A stretch of DNA of 64,000 bases from Solimonas sp040066175. Its GTDB lineage: Bacteria > Pseudomonadota > Gammaproteobacteria > Nevskiales > Nevskiaceae. This document shows, one piece after another, positions 42,398 to 50,689 of the stretch. The notes under the pieces are model-generated. The model was not told where the DNA came from, made no database searches, and was given only the letters and a program-made list of their open reading frames with translations. The translations under genes and the position numbers were made by a program. The number at the start of each line of letters is the position of its first letter. Position 1 is the first letter of the stretch. Location: the NCBI RefSeq assembly GCF_040066175.1, contig NZ_JBEAAM010000016.1, positions 1 to 64,000 on the forward strand, read 5' to 3'.

Positions 42398-43810
42398 TCA
42401 GATCCCCGGCAGCGCCTTGCCCGGGTTGAGGATGCCGTTGGGATCGAGCGTGCGCTTGAGCGCACGCATCACGCCCAGCGTGTCGGCGGCGATCTCCCAG
42501 CCGACGTAGTCGCGCTTCTCGATGCCGACGCCATGCTCGCCGGACAGCGTGCCTTCGAGATCCAGGACCAGACGGAACACCTCGCCCAGGCAGGCGTGCA
42601 CCGCCTGCATCTGCGCCGGATCCTCGGGATCGGCGAGCAGGTTGGTGTGCATGTTGCCGTTGCCGGCATGGCCGAAGTTGACGATGCGGATGCCATGCCG
42701 GCGCGACAGTTCGGCGAGCCCGGCGACCAGTTCCGGGATGCGCGTCACCGGCACGCAGACATCCTCGTTGACCTTCTTGGGTGCGATCTTGCGCAGCGAC
42801 GGCGACAACGCCTTGCGGCATGCCCACAGGGCCTCGGTCTCGGCAGTCGTCGCGGCCGTGCGCAGTTCGATCAGCCCCGGTCCCGCGGCCGCCGCCGACA
42901 CCGCGCGCAGCGCCGCGTCGATGGCGTCGGTGCTGCCATCGACCTCCATCAGCAGCAACGCGCCGGTGCCGGCGGGGATGCCGGTGGGCTGGTAGGCCTC
43001 GGCCAGCTGCACGGCGTCGCCGTCCATGAATTCGAGTGCGCTGGGCGTTTCCGGCTGGCCCATCACGCGCGCGACCGCCTCGGCCGCGCTCTTCACGTCG
43101 GCATAGCAGGCGCGCACGGTCTTCACGCACTGCGGCCGGGGCAGCAGCTTGAGCGTCGCCTCGGTGATCACCGCCAGCGTGCCCTCGCTGCCGACCAGCA
43201 GGCGTGTCAGGTCATAGCCGACGACACCCTTGGTCGTCGTGCAGCCGGTCCTGATCGTCGTGCCGGCGCCGGTCACGGCGCGCAGGCCCAGCACGTTGTC
43301 GCGCGCGGTGCCGTACTTGACCGCGCGCGGTCCGCCGGCGCAGCAGCCCAGATTGCCGCCGACTGTCGAGTACGCGAGGCTGGTCGGGTCCGGCGCCCAG
43401 AACAGGCCGTGCTTGCCGGCCTCGGCCTGCACGTCACCGTTGAGCACGCCGGCCTCGCATTCGAGCAGCCGATCTCCCGGCGAGACGCGCAGGATGCGGT
43501 TCATGCGCTCCAGCGACAGCACGACGCCGCCGTGGATCGGCACCGTCGCGCCGGTGGTGTTGGTGCCGCGCCCGCGCGCGACCAGCGGCAGCCCCAGCTC
43601 GTTGCACAGGGTCACCAGCGCCGCGACCTCGTCGTGCGAGTCCGCGAGCACGACGGCCTGCGGCATCGCCATGCGCTTGGAGTTGTCATAGCCGTAGGCC
43701 AGGCAGTCGGCCGGATCGGTGTAGAGGCGCTCCGGCGGAAACGCCGCGCGCAGCCGGCGCAGCGCAGCTTCCGGCAGCGGCGGTGCGGACTGGATCTGCG
43801 GGGTGCTCAT
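42398..43810 (-). CDS. FAD-linked oxidase, GlcD/D-lactate dehydrogenase family
   Basis: A 470-residue flavoprotein. A FAD_binding_4 domain (about 45-225: ARGRGTNTTGATVPIHGGVV, GGNLGCCAGGPRAVKYG, VGYDLTRLLVGSEGTLAVIT) is followed by the FAD-oxidase C domain with the catalytic NFGHAGNGNMHTNLL and LSGEHGVGIEKRDYVG. This is the fold of GlcD and D-lactate dehydrogenases, oxidising a 2-hydroxy acid; the exact substrate cannot be read from sequence. No glcE/glcF partners adjoin. Its ATG overlaps the diaA stop as TGATG. Confidence 0.87.
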   Translation of the reverse strand: MSTPQIQSAPPLPEAALRRLRAAFPPERLYTDPADCLAYGYDNSKRMAMPQAVVLADSHDEVAALVTLCNELGLPLVARGRGTNTTGATVPIHGGVVLSLERMNRILRVSPGDRLLECEAGVLNGDVQAEAGKHGLFWAPDPTSLAYSTVGGNLGCCAGGPRAVKYGTARDNVLGLRAVTGAGTTIRTGCTTTKGVVGYDLTRLLVGSEGTLAVITEATLKLLPRPQCVKTVRACYADVKSAAEAVARVMGQPETPSALEFMDGDAVQLAEAYQPTGIPAGTGALLLMEVDGSTDAIDAALRAVSAAAAGPGLIELRTAATTAETEALWACRKALSPSLRKIAPKKVNEDVCVPVTRIPELVAGLAELSRRHGIRIVNFGHAGNGNMHTNLLADPEDPAQMQAVHACLGEVFRLVLDLEGTLSGEHGVGIEKRDYVGWEIAADTLGVMRALKRTLDPNGILNPGKALPGI

Positions 43811-44397
43811 CACTTCGGGAACAGCTGCTCGTCGATGGCGTCGCACAGGCAGTGCAGGAACAGGATGTGCACCTCCTGCACGCGCGCCGTCACCGACGAG
43901 GCCGCGCGCAGCTCGATGTCGGACTCACGCAGCAGCGCCGCCATGCGCCCGCCGTCGCGACCGGTCAGCGCGATCACGTGCATCTGCTGCGCGTGCGCGG
44001 CCTCGATCGCCCTGACCACGTTCGGCGAGTTGCCCGAGGTCGAGATCGCCAGCAGCACGTCGCCGGTGCGGCCGAGCGCCTCGACCTGCTTGGAGAACAC
44101 GCGCTCGAAGCTGTAGTCGTTGGCGATCGCGGTGAGCGCAGAGGAATCGACGGTCAGCGCGATGCCGGGCAGTCCCGGCCGCTCGCGCTCGAAACGCCCG
44201 GTGAGCTCCGCGGCGAAATGCTGCGCGTCGCCGGCCGAGCCGCCGTTGCCGCAGGCCAGCACCTTGCCACCGGCGCGCAGGCGCTCGGCGAGCAGCGCGG
44301 CGGCACGGACCAGCGCCGGCAGCGCCTGGGCCAGCGTCGCCTGTTTCGCGGCGATGCTGGCTTCGAAATGCGAACGCAGGCGGGATTCGAGTTTCAT
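43810..44397 (-). CDS. diaA: DnaA initiator-associating protein DiaA / phosphoheptose isomerase family
   Basis: A 195-residue SIS-domain protein of the GmhA/DiaA family (VLACGNGGSAGDAQHFAAELTGRFERER, LAISTSGNSPNVVRAIEAA). Sequence alone does not separate sedoheptulose-7-phosphate isomerase from DiaA, which helps DnaA load at oriC. The order rsmI, lpoA, yraN, diaA is that of E. coli, so DiaA is favoured. The ATG at 44397 gives the usual N-terminus MKLESRLRSHFEASI; the longer frame was rejected. Confidence 0.82.
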   Translation of the reverse strand: MKLESRLRSHFEASIAAKQATLAQALPALVRAAALLAERLRAGGKVLACGNGGSAGDAQHFAAELTGRFERERPGLPGIALTVDSSALTAIANDYSFERVFSKQVEALGRTGDVLLAISTSGNSPNVVRAIEAAHAQQMHVIALTGRDGGRMAALLRESDIELRAASSVTARVQEVHILFLHCLCDAIDEQLFPK

Positions 44398-44427
44398 TGA
44401 GAGGGGCGGGAAACCGGATACGGAAGA

Positions 44428-44444
44428 CGGTTCATTGTGAACCG
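44428..44444. terminator. Small perfect hairpin between yraN and diaA
   Basis: CGGTTCA/TGAACCG (44428-44434 with 44438-44444) closes a three-base loop in the 71-base gap 44398-44468. It has no U-tract, so it may be a partial terminator or mRNA-stability element. Confidence 0.35.
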
Positions 44445-44468
44445 GGCGTGTCCGGCCGCCAATGCGGG

Positions 44469-44846
44469 TCAACCGGCATCGAACGCGGCACGGATCCAGT
44501 CTGGATGGCCGGCGCCGTCGAAGGCGACGACGTCGAAGCGGATCGCACGCTGCGCGTGCTCCGGCTGCGCCGCGACGAACAGCTGCGTCGCCCGCACGAT
44601 GCGCGCCTGCTTGCGGGCATCCACCGACTCCGCCGCGCTGGCGAAACCCGCGCTGCCGCGCGCCCGCACCTCGACCACCACCAGGGTCCGGCCATCGAGC
44701 ATCACCAGGTCCAGCTCGCCGCCGCGGCAGCGGAAGTTGCGCGCGACCAACTGCAAGCCCGCGCCGGCGAGCAGGCGCAGCGCCGCATCCTCGGCGTGCG
44801 CGCCGCGCGCCGACGCCTCAGGGCCGGCTCGCCGCCACCACACCAT
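44469..44846 (-). CDS. yraN: YraN (UPF0102) endonuclease-like protein
   Basis: A 125-residue UPF0102 protein with a Holliday-junction-resolvase-like restriction fold: GAHAEDAALRLLAGAGLQLVARNFR, GGELDLVMLDGRTLVVVEVR (the E-x-D...VxVE metal site) and SVDARKQARI. Its function is not established. It overlaps lpoA by 29 bases. The ATG at 44846 was chosen; upstream frame is only lpoA read out of phase. Confidence 0.88.
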   Translation of the reverse strand: MVWWRRAGPEASARGAHAEDAALRLLAGAGLQLVARNFRCRGGELDLVMLDGRTLVVVEVRARGSAGFASAAESVDARKQARIVRATQLFVAAQPEHAQRAIRFDVVAFDGAGHPDWIRAAFDAG

Positions 44847-46041
44847 CGGCGCGCAGGTCCACGCAATCCAGACGACGCACCAGCGCACTGCTGCCGGCCC
44901 ATTCCATCTGCCCGCTGGCACCGCGATAGCCGTCGCCGACACGCAGCTCGCCACGCTGCAGCGCGCGGGCGATTTGGTAGGCATCGCGGCCCAGCGCGTA
45001 CAGGCGTGGATAGGCCGCGGCCGACGCCAGGCCGGCCGCTTCCGCGCGCTCGCGGCTCCAGTCGCCCTCGGCATCGAGCATGAACGGCATGTCGCAGAAG
45101 CGCAGCCCGGAGAGGTCCGCGTCGGCCCGCCCGTCGTAGATCAGCGAGGTCGCGTACAGCGGCAAACCGCTGGCGCGGTAGAAACGGAACTGCGGCAACA
45201 ACACGCGCGCGTCGCTCGCGCGTGCGGCAAGGAAGACCAGATCGATGTCGGCGCGGCGCCGCGCGTCGAACTCGGTCTTGACCCCGAGCGCGGCGTTGAG
45301 GGCGCGATGTCGTTCCTCACTGGCCGCCACGCCCATCAGCTGAGAGATGATGTCCTTCTGGTCGCTGACACCCTGACGGTAACGGCCGGCGGCAACCACG
45401 CGCCCGCCGGCCTGATTGAGACGATCCTCGAACGCGGCGAGCACACGCGCCCCCCAGTCACCCTCCGGCACCAGTGCGACCGCACGACGCAGCGATCGCG
45501 CCACGGCGTCGTCGGCGGCCGCGCGCGCCTCGTCTTCGGGCGCCAGTCCGAACTGATAGAAACCGGACGGCGACGGCGTCCCCGCATCGAGGTAGTTCAG
45601 GCCAAGCACCGGGACCGGCGGCTGCATCGCCGCGAGTTGCGCGACACCCTCCTTGGTCAGCGGGCCGACGATGAAGCCGGCGCCCTCGTCGAGCGCAAGC
45701 CGGTACGCTGCGGCGAGCCGCTCCGGGCCGTCGCCGACGTCGTACACCCGCACGGATCCCTGCCCGCCGGCCGCGAAATGGCGCGCGAGAAAGCCGTCGC
45801 GGACCGCTTCCGCGGTCGCCGCGAACGGTCCGCTCAAGGGCAGCAGCAGTGCGATGCCGGTTCCCGGTGTCGGCTGGTTGAGCCATTGCTCGACATACGC
45901 CGGCATCGGCTCCGGGTGCCCCTGCACGGCGACGTGCGTCTCGGACTGGGACTGCACCGTTCGTGCCGGCGGCGCCACCGGCGCGCGCGACGCGCAGCTG
46001 GCCAGGGTCGCCGCGATCAGAAAACCGAGGAACTTGGGCAT
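44818..46041 (-). CDS. lpoA: LpoA-like lipoprotein lacking the TPR half
   Basis: A 407-residue lipoprotein with lipobox LASC (Cys16) and a single periplasmic-binding-protein-type domain (GTGIALLLPLSGPFAATAEAVRDGF, VGPLTKEGVAQLAAMQPPVPVLGLNYLD, DIDLVFLAARASDARVLLPQFRFYRA). This is the LppC half of LpoA, the outer-membrane activator of penicillin-binding protein 1A. E. coli LpoA has a further N-terminal TPR domain of about 230 residues, which is missing here. The gene keeps the conserved place beside rsmI and yraN. The ATG at 46041 is supported by the signal peptide. Confidence 0.85.
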   Translation of the reverse strand: MPKFLGFLIAATLASCASRAPVAPPARTVQSQSETHVAVQGHPEPMPAYVEQWLNQPTPGTGIALLLPLSGPFAATAEAVRDGFLARHFAAGGQGSVRVYDVGDGPERLAAAYRLALDEGAGFIVGPLTKEGVAQLAAMQPPVPVLGLNYLDAGTPSPSGFYQFGLAPEDEARAAADDAVARSLRRAVALVPEGDWGARVLAAFEDRLNQAGGRVVAAGRYRQGVSDQKDIISQLMGVAASEERHRALNAALGVKTEFDARRRADIDLVFLAARASDARVLLPQFRFYRASGLPLYATSLIYDGRADADLSGLRFCDMPFMLDAEGDWSRERAEAAGLASAAAYPRLYALGRDAYQIARALQRGELRVGDGYRGASGQMEWAGSSALVRRLDCVDLRADGVVAASRP

Positions 46042-46086
46042 GCGCGATATCGGCAAGTCTTGGGCCGCAGGGTCAATGGAAGGATA

Positions 46087-46995
46087 ATGCAGTATGACAC
46101 GCAGACCTCCGACACCGGCGCGGCCGTGACTGCCGAATCCGCGCGGCTCGAACCGCACACGCTGTATGTCGTCGCCACCCCGATCGGCAACCTCGGCGAC
46201 CTGTCGCCGCGCGCGCAGGCGGTACTCGCCGGCGTCGATCGCATCTGCGCGGAGGACACGCGCACCAGCGGCGCGCTGCTCGCGCACTTCGGCATCCGCA
46301 GGCCGCTGGTCGCCCTGCACGAACACAACGAATCCGCCGTGTGCGAACGGCTGGTCCGGGAACTGCAGGACGGCGCCGCGCTGGCGCTGGTGTCGGACGC
46401 GGGCACGCCGCTGGTCTCCGATCCCGGCTTCGTGCTGGTGCGCGCGGCGCGTGCGGCGGGCCTGCCGGTGGTGGCGGTGCCCGGTCCCTGCGCCGCGATC
46501 GCTGCGCTGTCGATCTCGGGCCTGCCCAGTGACCGCTTCGTGTTCGAAGGCTTCCTGCCGGCGAAGTCCGCAGCGCGGCGCAGCCGCCTGCGGGCGCTCG
46601 CGCACGAAACCCGCACGCTGATCCTCTACGAGTCCAGCCACCGCATCGCCGACACCGCGCAGGATCTCGCCGACCTGCTCGGCCCGCGCGAGGTCTGCCT
46701 CGCCCGCGAGCTGACCAAGCTGCACGAGCAGAGCGTCGTCCTGCCCGCCTGCGATCTGCCGGGCTGGCTGCGTGAGGACGCCAACCGCGAGCGCGGCGAG
46801 TTCGTGCTGCTGATCGCCGGCGCAGCGGTCGAGGAGCCGGCCGCCGGCCTCGACACCGTGCAACTGCTGCGGCTGCTGCTGCGGGAATTGCCCGTGTCCG
46901 CCGCGGCGCGCATCGCCGCCGAGATCACCGGGCTGCGCAAGAAGGAACTGTACGAACGCGCGCTGCAGTTGAGCCAGGGAGACCCCGATGCGTAA
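46087..46995 (+). CDS. rsmI: 16S rRNA C1402 2'-O-methyltransferase RsmI
   Basis: A 302-residue tetrapyrrole-methylase-fold enzyme. Motifs in order are LYVVATPIGNLGDLSPRA, CAEDTRTSGALLAHFGI, LVSDAGTPLVSDPGF, AVPGPCAAIAALSISGLP and LILYESSHRI. It is divergent from lpoA as in E. coli. The ATG at 46087 has GAAGG just upstream at short spacing. It overlaps the next gene by 8 bases. Confidence 0.94.
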   Translation: MQYDTQTSDTGAAVTAESARLEPHTLYVVATPIGNLGDLSPRAQAVLAGVDRICAEDTRTSGALLAHFGIRRPLVALHEHNESAVCERLVRELQDGAALALVSDAGTPLVSDPGFVLVRAARAAGLPVVAVPGPCAAIAALSISGLPSDRFVFEGFLPAKSAARRSRLRALAHETRTLILYESSHRIADTAQDLADLLGPREVCLARELTKLHEQSVVLPACDLPGWLREDANRERGEFVLLIAGAAVEEPAAGLDTVQLLRLLLRELPVSAAARIAAEITGLRKKELYERALQLSQGDPDA

Positions 46996-48745
46996 CACCT
47001 TCTGTGCCCTTGCGGTCTCGTTCGCCGGTCTGCTGCCTTTCGCGGCGCAGGCCGATGCGGTCGCCGACCTGCACGCGCTGTTCGACGCCGAGTGGCAGCG
47101 CACGCTGCGCGACAGCCCGGAGACCGCGACCTATCTCGGCGATGCGCGCTACGACGATCGCTGGACCGACTGGTCAGCCGCCGCGATCGAACGGCGCCAT
47201 GCCGCCGATCGTGCGGCGCTCGACCGGCTCGCGCTGATCGACCGCGAGGCGCTGCCGCCAGCCGAGCAGCTCAACTACGACCTGTTCGAGCGCCAGACGC
47301 GCGAAGCCGTCGAGGCACACGCGTTCCGCCCGTTCCTGCTGCCGCTGAACCAGCGCGGCGGCATCCAGACGCAGGACGAGATTCTCGAAGTCCTGCGCTT
47401 CGACTCGACCCGGGCCTACGAGAACTGGCTTTCGCGCCTGCAGGCGCTGCCGGTGCTGATCGCGCAGACCGAGGCCCTGATGCGCACCGGCATCCGCGAG
47501 AAGCGCGTGCACGCGCGCGTCGTCATGGAGCGCGTGCCGGCGCAGCTGGACCAGCAGATCGTCGATGACCCGCGCCGAAGCCCGTTCTACAAACCCTTCC
47601 TGTCGTTCGATGCGGGGATTCCCGCCGACCGGCGCGCTGCCTATGCCGAGCGCGCACGGCAACTGATCGCCGAGGGCGTCGTCCCGGCGTATCGCCGCTT
47701 CCGGCGCTTCTTCGTCGAGGACTACCTGCCGGCCTGCCGCAAGGATGCGGGCGTCTGGGCACAGCCGGACGGCGAACGGCTGTACGCATGGCTGGCGCGC
47801 CACCACACGACCACCGAGCTGTCACCCGACCGCATCCACGAGATCGGCCTCGCCGAGGTGCGCCGCATCCGTGGCGAGATGGAACAGATCAAGCACGACG
47901 TCGGCTTCGATGGCGACCAGAGCGCGTTCATCGCGCATCTGCGCAGCGATCCGCAGTTCTATTACCGCAACGGCGACGAGCTGCTGCTCGCCTACCAGGC
48001 GCTGGCCAAGCGCGTCGATCCGGAACTGGCGCGCCTGTTCAAGACCCTGCCGCGCCTGCCCTACGGCGTGCGCCCGATCCCGGACAACATCGCGCCGGAC
48101 ACGACCACCGCCTACTACCTGCCCGGTGCCGCCGACGGCTCGCGCGCCGGCTGGTACTACGTGAACCTGTACAAGCCGGAGACGCGGCCCAGGTATGAGA
48201 TGGAGGCACTGACCCTGCACGAGTCGGTGCCGGGCCATCACCTGCAGATCGCGCGCGCGCAGGAACTGGGCGAGCTGCCCGAGTTCCGCAGGAACGGCCC
48301 CGGCTTCACCGCCTTCGTCGAGGGCTGGGGCCTGTACGCCGAATCGCTGGGCACGGAGCTGGGCCTGTACCGCGATCCGTATGCGAAGTTCGGCGCGCTG
48401 ACCTACGAGATGTGGCGCGCGGTGCGCCTGGTCGTCGACACCGGCATGCACCACAAGCGCTGGACACGCCAGCAGGCCATCGACTACTTCAAGGCCAACG
48501 CCGCCAAGTCCGAACTCGACATCGTCAACGAGATCGACCGTTACATCGCCTGGCCCGGCCAGGCGCTGGCCTACAAGATCGGGCAGCTGAAGATCCGCGA
48601 GCTGCGCACGCGCGCGGAACAGGCGCTGGGCGAGAAGTTCGACGTGCGCGAGTTCCACGACACCGTGCTCGGCAGCGGCGCGATTCCGCTCGACCTGCTC
48701 GAACGACACGTCGATGCGTGGATCGCCGAACGAGCCTCGGGCTAG
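46988..48745 (+). CDS. DUF885 exported metallopeptidase-like protein
   Basis: A 585-residue protein with a signal peptide (about 1-22, ending AQA). The DUF885 family signature LHESVPGHHLQIARAQE (about 411-427) resembles a zinc HExxH-like site, and a downstream FVEGWGLYAESLGTELG could supply a further ligand. Members are related to M32-type carboxypeptidases and are often annotated as hypothetical. Substrate and metal are unknown; a periplasmic peptidase is inferred. It overlaps rsmI by 8 bases, suggesting a shared transcript. Confidence 0.85.
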   Translation: MRNTFCALAVSFAGLLPFAAQADAVADLHALFDAEWQRTLRDSPETATYLGDARYDDRWTDWSAAAIERRHAADRAALDRLALIDREALPPAEQLNYDLFERQTREAVEAHAFRPFLLPLNQRGGIQTQDEILEVLRFDSTRAYENWLSRLQALPVLIAQTEALMRTGIREKRVHARVVMERVPAQLDQQIVDDPRRSPFYKPFLSFDAGIPADRRAAYAERARQLIAEGVVPAYRRFRRFFVEDYLPACRKDAGVWAQPDGERLYAWLARHHTTTELSPDRIHEIGLAEVRRIRGEMEQIKHDVGFDGDQSAFIAHLRSDPQFYYRNGDELLLAYQALAKRVDPELARLFKTLPRLPYGVRPIPDNIAPDTTTAYYLPGAADGSRAGWYYVNLYKPETRPRYEMEALTLHESVPGHHLQIARAQELGELPEFRRNGPGFTAFVEGWGLYAESLGTELGLYRDPYAKFGALTYEMWRAVRLVVDTGMHHKRWTRQQAIDYFKANAAKSELDIVNEIDRYIAWPGQALAYKIGQLKIRELRTRAEQALGEKFDVREFHDTVLGSGAIPLDLLERHVDAWIAERASG

Positions 48746-49320
48746 CGGAACCGGCCCAGGCGTTCATGGACCGGCTGCCCATCGAGGTACAGCTCTTCCA
48801 GCACGGCATAGCCCTTGCGCACGCGCACTGTGACGTAGGCCGGACGGCGAGCATCCTCCTCCTCCGCGCCGCGCCGCGGCCGGCTTGCCCAGTAGCGGCG
48901 CTCCGCCTCCGGAGCGAGCCGCTCGTCGAGGTAGTAGCGGTCGAACGGCAACCGCAGGCGCAGTTCGTCCCGGTTGTTCCACTGCACCTCGGCCTGCAGA
49001 TAATCGCCCGAGCTCGGCGGCGTGGCGCTGATTCCGGCGATGACCGCGTCGCCCTGCGCATCACGACCGAGCGACGCATAGACGCGCTGACCGGGTTCGA
49101 ATGCGGAGGCCGCGCCCTGCGCCACGATGCGCGCGGCCTCGAAGTCGAGCCTGACGTAGCGGCCGCGGAACGGATCCGCCGGATCGACCGGCGCGGTGCG
49201 GAAGCGGTATTGCGCGCCCTCGCGCAGCGTCGTCTGGCCGCGGTGGATCAGGAAGGCCGGGACCGCCCACTGCGCCACACTGACCAGCACCAGGCCGAGT
49301 ACGAGAGTGCGGGTTTTCAT
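48742..49320 (-). CDS. GDYXXLXY-domain membrane-anchored protein
   Basis: A 192-residue protein with one N-terminal TM (LVLGLVLVSVAQWAVPAFLI) and an exported domain. It has the GDYXXLXY motif variant GRYVRLDFEA and a later YVTVRVRKGYAVLEELYLDGQP. Members occur beside DUF2157/DUF4401 membrane proteins, as here, where it overlaps that gene by 4 bases. The function is unknown. Confidence 0.82.
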   Translation of the reverse strand: MKTRTLVLGLVLVSVAQWAVPAFLIHRGQTTLREGAQYRFRTAPVDPADPFRGRYVRLDFEAARIVAQGAASAFEPGQRVYASLGRDAQGDAVIAGISATPPSSGDYLQAEVQWNNRDELRLRLPFDRYYLDERLAPEAERRYWASRPRRGAEEEDARRPAYVTVRVRKGYAVLEELYLDGQPVHERLGRFR

Positions 49321-50597
49321 GCGCGCACCCGGCGGCGCAGCCAGACATGCGCGGCCATGAACGCGGCACCAGCGAGCAGGAATGCGATGCCGCGCGCGGT
49401 GAACGACCACTCGGCATCGACGAAGCGCATCACCACCAGCAGCGCGATCAGACCGAGGCCCCGCGTGCTGCGCGCCGAATCCTGCCGGGTCAGGCCGTCG
49501 CGGATCAGCAGCAGACCCTGCACCAGCACATAGGCACTCAGCAGCAGGGCGGGCAGCGCCGCCAGCGCACGGCTGTCCACACCCGCCAGGACCGCCATCA
49601 GCACGGCCGGAAACACCTGCAGTGCGGACGCACGGTCACCGCGCAGCCACGCGCGCCAGGCCAACACGACCAGCAGCCCCAGTCCCGCGAGCAGGAACAG
49701 CCAGGTACCGGGTAGCTGCGCCGACCAGCGCAGCCACGACCCCCCGCGCCAGACATCGGGAAAGCTGCCGATCAACGCGGCCAGCGTGGTCGCCGCGCCG
49801 CCGTACAGTGCCAGCGGCCGTTGCCACAGCTGCGAGACTGCCGCAGGACCGCGCGCCGACTCGAACATCACCAGCACGGCACCGAACTGCGCGAGCCACC
49901 ACAGACCCAGGCGCGGCAGACCCGGCAGGCTGACGAGGCTGGCGGCGAAGAACGCCGGTGCCAGCCCGGCGAGCAGCAGGTTCAGGCGCAGGGTGTCGAC
50001 AGGCGCGCGCTGGAGGCGCAGGACGTGCGGCACCAGCAGGGCGAACAGTACGACGACCGACCAGACCGATTCCTCGCGGTCCGGGACGGCTGCCGCCCAG
50101 CCGGCGAAGCCGGCTGCGCACAGCACGGCCAGCAGGCTCGCGTCGAGCAGATAGACCAGCGGCACACCGACGAGCGCGCAGGTCAACAGGAAACGATCGA
50201 GGTCACCGGGAAAATGATAGATCTGTCCGACCAGCGCCAGCGCCGCGGCAAACGCCAGCGCGGTGAAGGCCGCACTGGACTCGCGCCAGGCGCGCGAGTC
50301 CGCCGCCCTGAGCAAGGTCCAGCCGCAGGCCAACTGTCCGAGCAGCAGCGGAACGAATGCGACCGTCAGGCGCACCGCCTTCGACCAATGATCCCAGTTG
50401 TGCGCGATCAGCAGGATCAGGCCGAGCCCGATCAGCACGATGCCGAGCAGCGGAAACAGCACGCGCGCCCAGACACCGCGCGCGGACGCGGCAGCTGCGT
50501 AATGCTGGCGCAGGCGCCCGGCGGCGGCGGCATCGAGCACGCCGGCCTCGATGAGGCGCGGCAGTTCGTCCAGCAGCCAGCGCACCGGTGGTTTCAT
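49317..50597 (-). CDS. DUF2157 multi-pass membrane protein
   Basis: A 426-residue protein. A short soluble N-terminus (RWLLDELPRLIEAGVLDAAAAGRLRQHY), the typical DUF2157 start, is followed by about 12 TM helices. The first pair is VLFPLLGIVLIGLGLILLIAHNWDHW and VAFVPLLLGQLACGW. The conserved AHNWD and VGQIYHFPGD segments are family marks. It forms an operon with the GDYXXLXY gene. The role is unknown; a membrane complex of the two is likely. Confidence 0.85.
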   Translation of the reverse strand: MKPPVRWLLDELPRLIEAGVLDAAAAGRLRQHYAAAASARGVWARVLFPLLGIVLIGLGLILLIAHNWDHWSKAVRLTVAFVPLLLGQLACGWTLLRAADSRAWRESSAAFTALAFAAALALVGQIYHFPGDLDRFLLTCALVGVPLVYLLDASLLAVLCAAGFAGWAAAVPDREESVWSVVVLFALLVPHVLRLQRAPVDTLRLNLLLAGLAPAFFAASLVSLPGLPRLGLWWLAQFGAVLVMFESARGPAAVSQLWQRPLALYGGAATTLAALIGSFPDVWRGGSWLRWSAQLPGTWLFLLAGLGLLVVLAWRAWLRGDRASALQVFPAVLMAVLAGVDSRALAALPALLLSAYVLVQGLLLIRDGLTRQDSARSTRGLGLIALLVVMRFVDAEWSFTARGIAFLLAGAAFMAAHVWLRRRVRA

Positions 50598-50689
50598 GGT
50601 TGGACGACTCGGCCCATCGTTTCAGCCTAGCAGAGCGCGAACTCGCTATGCTTCAACTTCGTCTTGGGGATGGTTCGGGGAGCGCGCGC

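Noticed and set aside
46042..47103. N-terminal extension of LpoA that might supply the missing TPR domain
   Set aside because: The extra residues are antisense to rsmI, contain no TPR pattern, and the lipobox signal peptide begins at 46041.
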